DNA of 64,000 bases from Acanthaster planci (GCF_001949145.1 NW_019091358.1:2950747-3014746), one strand, 5' to 3'. Positions 1-12,500 are shown, counted from the stretch's first letter. The notes: generated from the letters alone by a model not told the origin. Translations and numbers: made by a program.

Positions 1-881
1 AGCGCCCTCTGTCGTGTCACAGTATTTTCAAAATTTGCATATCGTCCCTTGTAATGTGATACCATTTCCACGTCCGGCCGGGCGCATAAACGTCTTGCAC
101 AGCCACCCCCCCCCCACTCAAAGTACCAGCTCCTCGGTCCAAGGGAGATGGAAAGTTTGTCTGAAAAACGACGGCGCTTGAAAAGAAAATCTGTTTAAAA
201 TTACTATTTCCCTTTCCACCGAGAAAAGTGGCAATACTGTTTCTAAGATGCTGGCGCTTTCAATTCCTAAAATGAATAATAATAGACATTGGCAACATTT
301 CTGGGGGAAACTCATCCCCCGCTGCCCTTGCAGTTCCCACGCTACAGAAGAGATCCACCCGTTTAAAGATCCACCTGACAATGCTTCCCTCTTGTTCTGT
401 CGGGGCGATTAAAGCTGGGAAAACAATCTGGCAAAGAATTTGCATAACCATGTCTCCAGTTCCCGCCTAAACTCTGGAGAATGGCAGACGTGATCTGCAG
501 GTTGTTATGCAAAATCTCCATTCAGGCCGTTACTTTGTATTCTCACTCTGCCTGGCTATTCCCAACTTCCCCAACCTTGTCTTTTCATTGGTACCTCGTG
601 GTCGTCGAGCGGCACAATGCGCGAAATTTGAAGTGTCTGCATTGACACGCCACGAACAGGTGATCGAGCACAGTCAGACCAAACCTGCTTTGTGCAATAT
701 GTGCATAGCCTGGCTCAGCGTCATAATGATCTTCAACCTACGTGCTGCAGGTCGTGGTGTTCGAGGTTCGTGGATATGTGAGTTGATGGAGACTAAACGT
801 GGGTGAGCTGTTTAAAAATAAACAGCTAAAACATATCCTTTCCCTCAACATGTTACAGCGAACAGCGGCTGGCATGTCACT
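1..881. other. upstream DNA, no gene recognised
   Basis: No coding exon could be supported. The open frames here are under 100 codons, overlap on both strands, and resemble nothing I recognise. A small perfect hairpin (9-bp stem, AAAA loop) lies at 806-827. The region could belong to a neighbouring transcript, but nothing in the sequence shows this. Confidence 0.5.
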
Positions 882-1248
882 CTGAGAATGTGTTGCAGCT
901 TTTAGGGACCCGGCAGTGTGAAGTCAGACACTTGCCGCCGTTATATCGATGACTGATAAAGCATTTTAGGATGTACCAAGTCAAGTGCACAAAAAATCGC
1001 TGGTCACCTGTTTGTCCTGGAGTTGGAACAAAAGTGTGCCTCCGTCTTATTTCCGCCAATTTCAGTAGGCCTATGTGGGAAGTAGCCTGCTTATGAAATT
1101 AGTATGGTATATCAAGCGAGAATAATATATTAAGAAGGTAGCGGGTGCAATAGGTACATCCTAAAATGGTTCATCAGTCATCGATATAATGGCGGCAAGT
1201 GTCTGACTTCACACTGCCGGGTCCCTAAAAGCTGCAACACATTCTCAG
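882..1248. repeat. large inverted repeat, 96-bp arms
   Basis: The left arm (882-977) is the reverse complement of the right arm (1153-1248) with about 3 mismatches in 96 bases; the loop is 175 bases. The right arm is bracketed by a 9-bp direct repeat, GCGGGTGCA, at 1141-1149 and 1248-1256. That is what a target-site duplication would look like if the right copy were inserted. The arms have no coding potential that I recognise. Confidence 0.9.
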
Positions 1249-1826
1249 CGGGTGCATCATCATTTTTAGATCACCTGATTGAACATGAATTATCTTAATG
1301 TAACCAATTCTTTGTTGCATCCAACACCCCTATACTTGAGCAGTGGTTGAAAAAGTTCTGACTGTTTCCAATGCTTTTATCTGCTTTCAACAGCAATGCC
1401 ACTAAAATTTGAGGTCATCCCACCTCCAACCCCCGATCGTTTTTTACAGAATTTACATGACCAATGGCAAATAACCTGCCCATTTTTATGCCAAGATAAA
1501 TAGGGCCCCCTTTCACCTTATCCTCCGCCACCAGTTATAAGGCGACCTAGCCACACCATGGCTTGATTCCCTGTACTTGGGTGCGGATAATGAAGTTATT
1601 AAATCGATGCTCGTGATGATGGAAACATGAAGCACTGAAAAGAAATCTTCAGAACTTCAGATAATTTTGGTGATCAAATTGAAATTCAAGGCAGTTTACT
1701 AACTTTACTAAGAAGGCGGAATAGTGTTGCGATTAGAAAATCGCCGCAGAGAGAGTTCCATATACGGACAACACTTGATGCCCCTGTGCACAAGCATGAG
1801 ACTTGAATGGAAAAAAAGCTATGTGA
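1249..1826. other. non-coding DNA, nothing recognised
   Basis: AT-rich sequence between the inverted repeat and the tandem array. No ORF, splice-site-bounded exon or repeat could be supported. Confidence 0.5.
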
Positions 1827-4302
1827 TTTCTAAGTAAGTGCTTTGGAAATTTCTCTTTTTGTTCTTCGGGTGGCAGGGATAGCTCTTGCTACCCTCAGAA
1901 GGTGATCGCCCTGCCGTTGTGAGGTCACATTTGCACATGTCCTGTTGCACACTCTTGCGTATGTGCTCGTTTGTCTCCTTTTCCTAGGAATTCAACTTTT
2001 GACGTGTCACTACCTCTTATCTTATATGTGCTTCCACATGGGAACTAACTAGATGCGTGACTGCTTGCTTGACTGGATTTGCGTTTTCCAGCCCGATTTC
2101 CAAGTTAAGTGTCCTTCCTTGCTCTTTGGGTAGCAGGGGTAGTTCTTGCTTACCCTCAGGAGTTGATCAGCCCTGCCCTTGCGAGATAACATTTGCACAT
2201 GTCTTCTTGCACAGTGTCTGTGTTATTTGACTTGTTGGTGTATGTGCTTGTTTATTACGAATTTGTTGCGTTTGACTTCTCACTATTTCTTGACCTCCAC
2301 ATTTTGTGTTTCAACGTAGACACTGACTGGATGTGTAACTGCTTGGCTAACCGCATGTGCGACTGCCGGCCCGATTTCCAAATTAAATGTCCTTCCTTGT
2401 TTGTTGGGTAGCAGGGGTAGTTCTTGCTACCCTCAGGAGTTGATCGGCCCTGCATTTGCGAGATGGCATTTGCACATGTTCTTGTTGCACACTGTCTGTG
2501 TTATGTGACTCGTTGTTGTTTGTCCTTGCCTTGTTTATCATGAATTTGTTGCTTTTGACCTGTCACTAACTCTTATCTTCTACAGTTTGTGCTTCCACCT
2601 AGGTACTGACTGGATTGATGACTACTTGGCCGACTGTATGTGCGACCGCCTGTCCGATTTCCAAGTTAAGTGCCCTTCCTTACTCTTTGGGTAAGAGGGG
2701 TAGTTCTTGCTACCTTCAGGTGAGATCACATTTGCACATGTCCTGTTCCACACTGTCTGTGTTATGTGACTCTTTGGTGTATGTCCTTGTTTCGTTTATC
2801 ATGAATTTGTAGCTTTTGAGCTGTCGCTTAATCTTGACCTCTACATTTTGTGTTTCCACATAGAAACTGACTGGATGTGTGACTCCTTGGCTTACTGGAT
2901 ATGCAACTGCTGCCCCATTTTGCCAGTTAAGTGTGCTGCCTTGTTTGTTGGGTAGCTGGTGTAGTTCTTGCTACCCTCAGGAGTCGATGAACCCTGCCCT
3001 AGGGAGATCATGTTTGCACTTTGTCTTGTTGCAAACTCTGTTTATGTTACTCGTTGGTTTATGTTGTTGATTTGTTTATCATGAATTTCTTGGTTTTAAC
3101 CTATCGCTAACTCTTATCTTCAGCATTTTGTGTTTCCACAAAGGTAATGACTGGATGTGTGACTGCTTGCCTGACTGGATATGCAACTGCTGCCCCATTT
3201 TGGCAGTTTAGTGTGCTTCCTTGTTTGTTGGGCAGCAGGGGTAGTTCTTGCTACTCTCAGGAGTTGATCGGCCCTGCCATTGCGAGATCGCGTTTGCACA
3301 TGATATGTTCTGTTGCACACTGTCTGTGTTATGCGATTCGTTGGTTTATGTTGTATAAATAAATAAATTTGTTGGTTTTGACCTGTCACTCTTATCTTTT
3401 ACCTTTTGTGCTTCCACGTAGCTACTGGCTAGATTGGTGACGACTTGGCTGACTGGATGTGCGACTGCTGGTCCGATTTCCAAGTTAAGTGTCGTTCCTT
3501 ACTCTTTGGATAGCAGGGTAGTTCTTGCTACCCTCATCAGGAGGTGATGGGTCCTGCCCTTGCAAGATCACGTTTGCACATGTCCTGTTTCACACTCTCT
3601 GTGTAATGTGATTCACTGGTGAATGTACTTGTTTTGTTTCTCACAAATTTGTAGCTTTCGAGCTGTAGCTAACTCTTATCTTCTGCATTTTGTGTTTCTA
3701 CATAGGTACTGATCGACTCGATGTGTGACTGCTTGCCTCACTGGATAGGCAACTGCTGCCCCATTTTGCCAGTTCCGTGTGCTTCCTTGTTTGTTGGGTA
3801 GCATGGGGTAGTTCTTACTTCCCCGGGAGTTGATCGGCCCTCCTTGCGAGATTATGTTTGCACATGTTCTGTTGCACACTGTCTGTGTCCTGTTACTCGT
3901 TGGTTTATGTTGTTTATTTGTTTATCATGAATTTCTTGGTTTTAACCTATCGCTAATTATCTTCTGCATTTTGTGTTTCCACATAGGTACTGACTCGATG
4001 TGTGACTGCTTGCCTGACCAGATACGCAACTGCTGCCCCGTTTTGGCAGTTAAGTGTGCTTCCTTGTTTGTTGGGTAGCAGGGGTAGTTCTTGCTACCCT
4101 CAGGAGTTGATCGGCCCTGCCATTGCGAGATCACGTTTGCACATGTCCTGTTTCAAAATTTCTGTGTTATGTGACTCGTTGGCATATGTACTTGTTTGTT
4201 TATTATGAATATATTGCTTTTGACTTTCATAACTCTTGACTTCTACATTTTATGCTTCCACGAGGGTACTGACTGGATGTGTGACTGCTTGCCTGACTGG
4301 AT
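1827..4302. repeat. tandem array, about nine copies of a ~275-bp unit
   Basis: The marker GTAGTTCTTGCTACC and close variants recur near 1880, 2139, 2418, 2700, 2961, 3241, 3519, 3809 and 4084, at spacings of about 259-290 bases. Each unit also carries, in order, a GCGAGATCAC-type block, a GTTTGCACATG block, a TTATCTTC block followed by a TTTCCACATAGGTACTGACT block, and a repeated GACTGGATGTGTGACTGC block. The short ORFs here are all shadows of the repeat. Copies differ by point changes and small indels, so the array is not freshly homogenised. Confidence 0.93.
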
Positions 4303-5299
4303 CGTTTTGCGGCTGGCAGCATCCATGAAGATAGGTTATGCATGCTTTATTTAATATCTGTGCAAGTCTGAGACAAAATACGGTAGTCTGTTAATTTTCA
4401 CTTGTCATGAACTATAGAAGGAGATAGTGTGTATTATTTTCAGATTGTGTAGAGATGCCAATTATTTGTAGTAGATTAGTTGTAACCCATTTAAATATTT
4501 GAATTTTTGTTACCACTTTTCTACCACTGCATGATTATTATGAATTGGGCAATACAATTTTCAATGGGTTATTTTTGCTTTCCATATTTCACTGCAAGCA
4601 ATTTACAGGAGATATGTTGTAAGTAGGCCTATTGCAATTTCAGGGTATCACTGAACATTCGTCATTAGCTCTTTAAGTTAAAAGCTGACAAGTAGAATTT
4701 TTTGTGGCAATCTTCAGATGCAACAGGATTGACCTTTTTTGAACATCGCATTTATGTCTTTTGAAAGCCTTACGGACAACCATAGTTACGTATGAAAAGT
4801 GCTTCAGGTTTATGGGCATTCTTATATTTTTTTAAACCTGACTGGCCTAGAAAAAAGCAATTTCAAATACCTTGACGTCAGCTCTGTACAAATTGTCAAA
4901 ATGGTCATCATTCTATTTGTATAACAACCTTGAACATTCAAAATCTCTTTGAGGTTAGATTACATTTTTTTCTGGAATTATACACGTTTAGAATTTCTAA
5001 CTTTGAGTGTTTTACTAAAGATGGGGTCTTTTTTACTCGAGGTATGTTTAAAATGAATAAAATTACCAAATTTTGGTTACAGTAGATGTGATGTACAAAA
5101 CTGTTAATATCGCAGAATGATTGTGTTAACCTTGCTTTTAATCTCTTGAACTCGCTAGTGATATGAACAATAAAATTAAAATTTATCTGCTAAATTTGCG
5201 GGTCTTTCCTAAATATTTTAATTGTTTGTCCATACATTTTTCTCTGGGCTGCACATGGTCTACTAATTGAACTTGATATTTTCTGCTATATCAAGCGTT
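4303..5299. other. AT-rich non-coding DNA
   Basis: Roughly 1 kb of AT-rich sequence with no ORF of interest, no recognised repeat and no splice-bounded exon. Confidence 0.5.
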
Positions 5300-5776
5300 C
5301 AGTGGCATAACTAACCGCAACAGATGCCTGTACCCCCACGCTGGGTATCCACCAGCCCCCATTTGAAATATCTGCCGAGCTCATAAACAGCTATGCAGCG
5401 TAACTTATTTTCTTTCTGTGCCTCCTTGAGAAAAATGTTTCCATCCCTGGACATAAATTTAGCCCTTGTTATGCAACTGCGAGCGCTGGTATGCCCCCGG
5501 CTCTTCAAAGTCTCTTTTCAAGACTAGCTGTTCGACCAAAAGAACAAGGGGGATTTTGGAAATATACATGTACGCCTAGGCCCGGATCGACTCCCTGGGT
5601 TTAGGAAACTTCCATCTGAGAGCGTTGCAGGGGGCCATCCCCCCAAGATGCCTGTGACCCCCAGGTGCCCTACCCCCATCTGAAATCTACGCAGAGTTTA
5701 TTTGGGGCTGCAGCTCATTGTGTCCCCTCAAAAAATGTGAGCACCCTCAGGCCCACGGGACATAGTTGCGCCACTG
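5300..5776. mobile_element. non-autonomous hAT-like element
   Basis: The 5' end CAGTGGCATAACTA (5300-5313) is matched in inverted orientation at 12 of 14 positions by the 3' end (5763-5776), giving a 477-bp element with CAGTG-type ends as in many hAT elements. The interior is non-coding and contains two diverged direct copies of a C-rich segment, starting near 5321 and 5648 with the shared words GATGCCTGT and GAAAT. I see no convincing 8-bp target duplication, so assignment to hAT rests on the ends alone. Confidence 0.6.
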
Positions 5777-6050
5777 CAGCGTACTAGTAAAATTACGGAT
5801 AAAGAACGCTGGCTTGTGAAAAACGCCTGTGTTCCAAACCATGGAGGAATCACAACACCAGATGTTTAAAAAAATGCATATCATATAATTAGACTTGCGG
5901 GGGCATAAAATAATAATCACCAGAAAATAAAAATTAAAACACTGCCCACCTGCGGAAGAAATCTTTCACAGACCGCACCATGGCACCGCCATACTGCTTT
6001 CTGGGCAATCAAAGTCGTGATTGTCCGACAGCGAAACACTTGCCGTCAAA
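5777..6050. other. distal promoter flank
   Basis: No gene or recognised repeat. It lies immediately upstream of the cluster of CACGTG and CCAAT boxes. Confidence 0.4.
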
Positions 6051-6057
6051 AGTTTGA

Positions 6058-6330
6058 CACGTGTTCACGTCATATGCGTAAAGCACGTGCTAATTACATG
6101 TATACCTAACGCACAAGTGAGTGGGCAGGGCGCGTTTTCAATAGCCCGGCCCTTCGTAAATGTTATCTGCTGCCCTCTCTTGACAAAATCACATAAGAGG
6201 TCAATGATTTTCAGAATTGACATTTTATTGGCTGATTTTGTTAGTATGCTTCTAGCATGACCAATCAGCATAAACGTAACATATTGTTTCCCAAAGTGTA
6301 CAGCAAGGAGAAACAAAATGGCCGCTTACA
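6058..6330 (+). promoter_or_regulatory. SMG5: probable SMG5 promoter, TATA-less type
   Basis: Two perfect CACGTG E-boxes lie at 6058-6063 and 6084-6089. A reverse CCAAT box (ATTGG, 6227-6231) and a forward one (CCAATCAG, 6261-6268) follow about 30 bases apart. An AAAATGGCCGC word at 6315-6325 is one base off the AARATGGCGGC motif bound by YY1, which often marks TATA-less start sites. No TATA box is evident. The transcription start is inferred to lie near 6270-6330; the sequence alone cannot fix it. Confidence 0.55.
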
Positions 6331-6377
6331 TCATAGTAAATGTACATGTAATGAGAACAGTTAACATTATCAGTTGA
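6318..6377 (+). CDS. upstream ORF in SMG5 5' leader
   Basis: An ATG in good context (A at -3, G at +4) opens a 19-codon frame, starting MAAYIIV, that ends at TGA 6375-6377, 49 bases before the SMG5 ATG. A second tiny frame, ATG TAC ATG TAA, sits inside it at 6340-6351. If transcription starts upstream of 6318, these frames would lower main-frame translation and could make the mRNA sensitive to NMD. Whether they are transcribed depends on the unmapped start site. Confidence 0.4.
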   Translation: MAAYIIVNVHVMRTVNIIS

Positions 6378-6426
6378 TCTTAGAGTAAGACCTGTCCGCG
6401 TGAAATTCAGGAGTTCCAAGCTAATA

Positions 6427-6500
6427 ATGGAGCAGGAGGAATTGAAGATTGCAGTTAAGCCCGAAGTTGAAAAGTTACAACAAACAAAACGAATATATAG
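6427..6500 (+). CDS. SMG5: SMG5 exon 1 (residues 1-25)
   Basis: Starts at ATG 6427 and reads MEQEELKIAVKPEVEKLQQT, then KRIY, the SMG5 N-terminus just before the first 14-3-3-like helix (TKRLYR in vertebrates). Donor AG|GTAAGC; the intron splits the Arg codon after two bases. Confidence 0.93.
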
Positions 6501-9500
6501 GTAAGCAAATATTAATAAGGCCGGCCTTTGAACTTGAACTTGAAGGCTTGATCAGTTGATCCATGGTGTTTTTTTCCTCCATGGTTGATCAGTGTTTATC
6601 GGAAAATGTTGTCGGCCTCATGGTCAACAGGGCCGGGGTGTCGATATATGTATTGGCGTATAAGTTATATATTTCTCTTGTTTTATCTTTTACAGTAAAT
6701 TACACTTTGCATGCCTTGCCCAACCAAACAGAGTAATTCGTAGTGGATGTGGACACTACTACACTAGTACTAGTACTAGCCCCACTAGTGTGGCACGGAC
6801 TCTCACTCCCGCTCCATCCTTAGCCACACATCTGTATACGAAATTGGGTGTCGGTGTCGTGAAAAAGCTTGGCACACCCTCTTATAACCGTAGGTGGAAT
6901 CTTTTTTGCACACAGAAATGATCTTTAGCCTCTCCGCTTTCTAACATTATGTCACTTGACCCCTAAACATGTATTAGATATCGTCAAGACGATGAGGGGT
7001 CAAGTGACGTAATGTTCAACGACCTTATTTTAAAGATGGCGACTGCAAGGGCGAGCCTGTGAGATTAAATGGGTGAAGGCAAAAAGACTGGAAAATACCA
7101 GAACGACATGAGTGAAATCATTCAACAAATGCCACTTACTGAAACCGATTTGTTCATGTTTGTTTGTGTATGGCTTTTCTTGGCGCTCTGTGATAACCAT
7201 GATAAATTATTCAGAAAATCCTGAATCAACAAGAAGGACCTGAAGCGAAACAGGTTATATACCGAAATGGGCTACTGTCACTGTGGACACGTTGTAGGCA
7301 TAGATCGTTTCTGAGTACAAAAACGTGGTCACCAGACTCCCTGACGACAAAATGCAGTAAAATTGGTTTCTAGTCTGCGGGGACCATACTATTGTCATCA
7401 ATTTGTGCACAAATGGATAGCAGTTGAGTTGCCTCATCAAAAGTTCTGCCAAAAACATGACGTTTTCTGCAAGTTTTGATCCGCTAAACATGGACATTTT
7501 TCAAGTGGTGTTTTAGAAGCTTTCTGGTACACGTATCTACAAGAAACAAGGTATCATTTTTGGAAAATTTGAGTCTGTAACACCCTAGAAAGATTGAGGT
7601 TTAGATCGTGAATGTGAGCAGGTGAGTGCATTTGACCACCGAGCAATGCAGTGCACAGTGATTTTCTGAATGGCCACTGCCAGGCATGTGTGCACAGCAG
7701 CCAGTCAACATGGTGTCCTTACACGTAGCCTTATAGGTGTCGCCGTACGCAGGCTGAAAAGGACTAAAATGTGATTTTGTCCATAGTGTCATAAGTCCAT
7801 GGTTATCACAAAGTGCTGATTTTTTACTGTGTTTTTCAACGGAAATAGGTATTGTTACATTTACTAAGACAAAAGGACTAAAAGGTACTCAGTTCCTCCA
7901 CCTCTTAGGGAGTACACTACTCGCCCCCTCATGAAAAAGAGTACAATATGAAACAATAGTTACTAACTACAAGTTAGTGAACATCCCCGTCTATCCCCTC
8001 CCCCCCACAACCTTGGGTTTATGTCTGTACCCTTTCCATGTTAATCAGGTTGGCGCATATCCCATCCCACCACTGATTACCTTTATTCACGAATATGGGC
8101 AACCCAGTGTAAGAAAAATGAGAGACAAACACTAAAAAGGGATCCACCACAAATTTTTATTCATACATGTATTCACTTACTTGACAAAATAAATAAAACA
8201 TTAACATTTTAAAACTTCAAACATTAGCAAAGGGTCCAATTGCTCCCTGAAGCACTTCACTGAGTCAAATTTGAATGATATCACTCGACACGTTAAAAGT
8301 ACCAGGGGTGAGATTTCTCAGCTTTTTAGCTGAATTCAGCTTTTTGGGGGGATTTCAGCTTTTTTTCCCTCACTGGCTGTGTAGAAAGGATAGGAGATTT
8401 TTACAGTTCAGCTTCTTGATGTATTTTTTCAGCTGTTTTCAGCTATTTTTATCGTTGGTCAATCTCACCCCTGAAGTACATATTAGACAATTGAGGGCAA
8501 ACTGTTAGATGACACGAGGACTTCTGAATTTTTTTGAATAGGGAGGAGAACTCACGACACAAATTCTAGTATTTGTGTCTTAGAAAATTCCCCCCCAAAA
8601 GGGACGTTTATTTCTTTTACACATGCACTAAGATTACAGGATTAATTTCCAACATTTTGGGGTATTTTGCAAAACTTTTAAACACAGACAAATGATACAA
8701 GTGATCGCTGGCTGTTAGATAGCATGCGCGTCTGCAAATTGTTCACTGAAAGGTGAGTGCATAGAAATAGGGCAGTGTAGATTTAGGGTGCCAGACGATA
8801 CAGGTGGGCCCTAAACTACCTGTATATCCACAAGTTGAGTAAGCCTACCATAATTCGTGCACTTAGGCTGAGTATTTGTTCCTAAATAACAGCAGCGTTT
8901 TTAAAAAGAATCTGATGTGCTTAACTTAATCTGAAATCATATTAATTACTTTACCTGTTAACTTTAAACCGGTTTGAAGACTCAAGGTTATTGAACAGGG
9001 ACCAAACAGTGCAGCAAGATCTCCGATCATACTCAGGTAGTTTATCTGCAGTCGTGAATGGTTCATCTCGTAAACACTGGGTACAGTCTCCAGTCCATTG
9101 ATTTCATTTGCTTCAAATCAAATTTCTGAAAAGGTTCTGAGCTTAACATTTACATTTGTCTTTTCAGAGGTGCTCAAGATATCATCAGTAAGCTGGATGG
9201 CGTCCTGAGACACAAGCAGCCGTATCGCAGCGTCTTTGAATGGGATGCGGTAGAGCTGCGGATGAAGTAAGTAGCCCACTGGCCTCATCCTTGCAATTTG
9301 AGCTGTTCTCTCCTTGCGAGATCGTGGAGAACCAGCGCATTGCTCACCCACTCAACCAAATGCCTCGCATTTCCCCACTCAAACCTTGTTTTTTAGTGTC
9401 TAGCATTCAATCCTGGTCAACCTGGAATGGGTCGCTGCAGAGAGTCGATGTCTCAAAATAGCAGAATCATAGCTCGGATTTCAAATTTCTCACCGGATCC

Positions 9501-12500
9501 CACAAAATGAGTCTTTAGGCCATATTTTCAGTAATTCCGTTTGGTTTACCTGAGAATGAGTAAACCGAGTTCCTTGCTTTGATACATCACCCAGTTTGCC
9601 ATCCAGATGAAAATGGACAATCTTTGATGAAAAATGTTGAAGGACTGCTATGGATTTTCATTTTGCAAGAATCTTAAAAAGGCCTTTCTCTTGAAAGTTA
9701 CTCTTTTACATTTGGAATCAATTCTACTCTGTTTCAGCATGTGCAACATCCATGACATCTAGGTGTGTATGTGCACAAGTTGGCCGCGCAAAAACCCACA
9801 TCAGTCTTTATTGTTGATGGACCCTAATGTGCTGTGACCCCAAACAGGGCTCACTTAGTTTTTTTGCCTGTTGTACTTTGCCAGAGCAATATTTCCGTGA
9901 AATTTCATCAAACTCCTGAAATTCTGATTAAAAAATCTTGATTTTGCTCACCCGCTACAAAATAACAATTATAAATATGCAAAAAATAGGAAAATAACTT
10001 TCTAACTAACAAATTTGTGGTTAGGTAGAATTCATCAACTTTAAAGAACTTCTGAAATGTTTAGTCGGGATATTTTGAGATTTTTTCAAGTGCACCACGT
10101 AAGGGAACACTCAGCTGAATTCTTGCCAAATCTCCAACGCTGCCGTTTTTGAATTTTGAATGAAATTGTATTATACTGAAATTGTTCACAGAGGTTCAAC
10201 AAAATGTGTTACAAATGTTATAATACCAGTATTTAACAAAATGAATTTCAAGTATTTTTTCAACAAGAGATGGAAGCACTCTATGAGGAAAGTCAAGTGA
10301 TAATCAAAGTACACCACATGAGGGGACTCTACTGTGCTCAATTCTCATAGTCACTTTCCATTGTGCTGTGTACAACGGCCTCGGTCAGTCAAAGATGTTC
10401 TTGCAAGTCAATTTTTGTCCATCTGAATCAGCCAAACTCTTCAAAACTGTAAAGTTTGAAAATATTGGAATTATAAAACTTTGTTAACAGACTGAAAGAC
10501 CTGTGTGAGCGGTTGATGTTCCTTCAGCCAGTGGACTATGGGCGCAAGGCAGAGGAGCTGCTGTGGAGAAAAGTCTACTATGATGTCATCAGCGTGGTCA
10601 GAAAAAATAAGAAGGTGACCTTTCTGTCTCATATTGTAGATTTGGCATATCGGAGGTGTGGTCCGTTAGAGAGCCAGGTACAGTTTGCATTGGCATTGGT
10701 TTTAATGGAAGAAATACCATTATGTTAGATGTATAATGTACATGAGGTTTGAGAAAACACCCTTTCCTGGGATCCCTGCTATTTCAGTATATCACGTCTA
10801 CTTTTTGGACCGGTGAGCACTCTTAACTCTGAAATGAAAAATGGAATGAAATTCGTGTATGGCTGTAATGTCTGCGACAGTGGGGCAGTTTGGAAATGCT
10901 TATTGTTGCAAATCCAATTCTACTTAGCTGTTAAGTGCCACAGATTGCTAAGGGGAAAAAAAGGAGATTAACAAAAGTAGGTAACTAATCATAAACTCTA
11001 TCACAGCATATTACTTGTGGCTGGTACCCATCCGATTCCAGCTTAAACATGTCTGTCAACCAGTATTTGTCTACCAAGCGCTTCATGAAATTAGGTTCCT
11101 GACAAGAAACAGGATCTCAAAACTGCCCAAATTGACAGCGTTGCTTGTGTCAGGAGGTTCTAGGGAAAAAGAAGAAAACAAAAATTGATTTTGGTCTCCT
11201 GGGAAGATGGGAGGCATTCTGAGTCACCCAAGCTCATGGACGAGCACCATTGAGCAAGTTTCGTAGAGCTACAGAGCATCAAAATTTGCTAAGCAATTAT
11301 TTGTTAAGGAGAAACCGGTTACCAGGCCAGATGCCGAGGGTTGTATGTTTCTTGTGACTGCTTCTCTGGGTATATTTGCTTAGCACATAAATTCGCTCAA
11401 TAAGATTTGACCCTGGTGTCCATCCCCCACCATCCCCCTTCCTCCTTCAGCATGTGCGGCCTGGCTCTTCCCTGGAGTGTGCCTACCACACACACCTGCT
11501 GGCAGCCACCGGGTTCTACCACCACCTCCTGCTGCGACTCCAGCAACAGTACAAGCTCAGCCTGTGTGGCATTGTGGACTTTGTGGATGCAGGGGACCAC
11601 TGGACGGCCAAAGGTCAGGGATGGTATGATGACGGGGGATGGAAATAGGATGACAGACGAATAGTTGACAAATATCCTAATACAAAGGTCCACACTATTT
11701 GTTGACCATTTACAGGCATGATAGCACAGCAAAGTGTCCAGTGAAAGTACCAATGTTGCAACCAAGTCATTTTTCATTTACAAGTCAAGTCACAAGTCAT
11801 TTTCTACAAGTTAACTCTTTCCCGAGTCAGGTCAAATCACATCAATTGCTATTTGAGTCTGACTCGAGGCCAAGTCAGCGACTCAGGTGAACAACTCTTT
11901 GAAGTCTAACATACACACACCACAAACATCTAAACAAAACCTAGACTTGACGCATTCTTTTCACTGTGAACGAGCAAAAGTGAACCCCAGATGCACCCGT
12001 TGAATCCGTCTCTTGGAAATTTACACGGACGCACCAAACGGAACACTGATAGTAGAAATGAATAAGTGCAAAGCAGAAGTGGAGAAGCCGTAACGACCAT
12101 GATGATCTGAGCGTTCATGCATGTGCATTGTGTCAGCCCGAGTGTGTGAGAATCTGTCTAAGGATGGTATTAGAATTTAGGCTCAAGAAGCCCATGAATG
12201 AAAGGTAACACCTGTTATGTTCAGGGCCATTACCGCCACCGGGCAGCAAGCGAGCCAAAGCCAGAGACTGGGCTGAGAAGGCCTGTCATCGATGCCTCAT
12301 TTATCTTGGAGATCTTGGTGAGCAAACTTCATTCATTACATCATCAAATGTGACAGTGTAAGTGGAAATTACATGATAGCGGGTTTGTAGTCAGCATTTG
12401 AAAAGTGGTCGTTGCCTTTAAGTTGCCTTTAAGTGAAAATTGTATCAAAGTTACAATATCATGGATTTATATCTCTAAAAACCTGCATATTCCAATATAC

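Larger units (their letters stand above)
6501..9167 (+). other. SMG5: intron 1
   Basis: 2,667 bases with no other exon supported. It holds a CACTAGT-type short palindrome cluster (about 6760-6792), a 22-bp-arm hairpin (6943-7016) and a 171-bp transposon-like element (8303-8473). Acceptor TTTTCAG. Confidence 0.85.

Noticed and set aside
507-806. 99-codon open frame upstream of the array
   Set aside because: Composition looks random, there are overlapping frames and no known motif; length is within chance expectation.
806-827. Histone-type 3' stem-loop or terminator
   Set aside because: The 9-bp stem with AAAA loop lacks the histone consensus and no histone gene is nearby.
2193-4208. Several Cys- and Leu-rich short frames in both directions
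   Set aside because: All repeat at the tandem array period, so they are by-products of the ~275-bp unit.
11397-11777. 126-codon open frame on the minus strand
   Set aside because: It is antisense to SMG5 exon 4, spans its splice sites, and has no recognisable domain.
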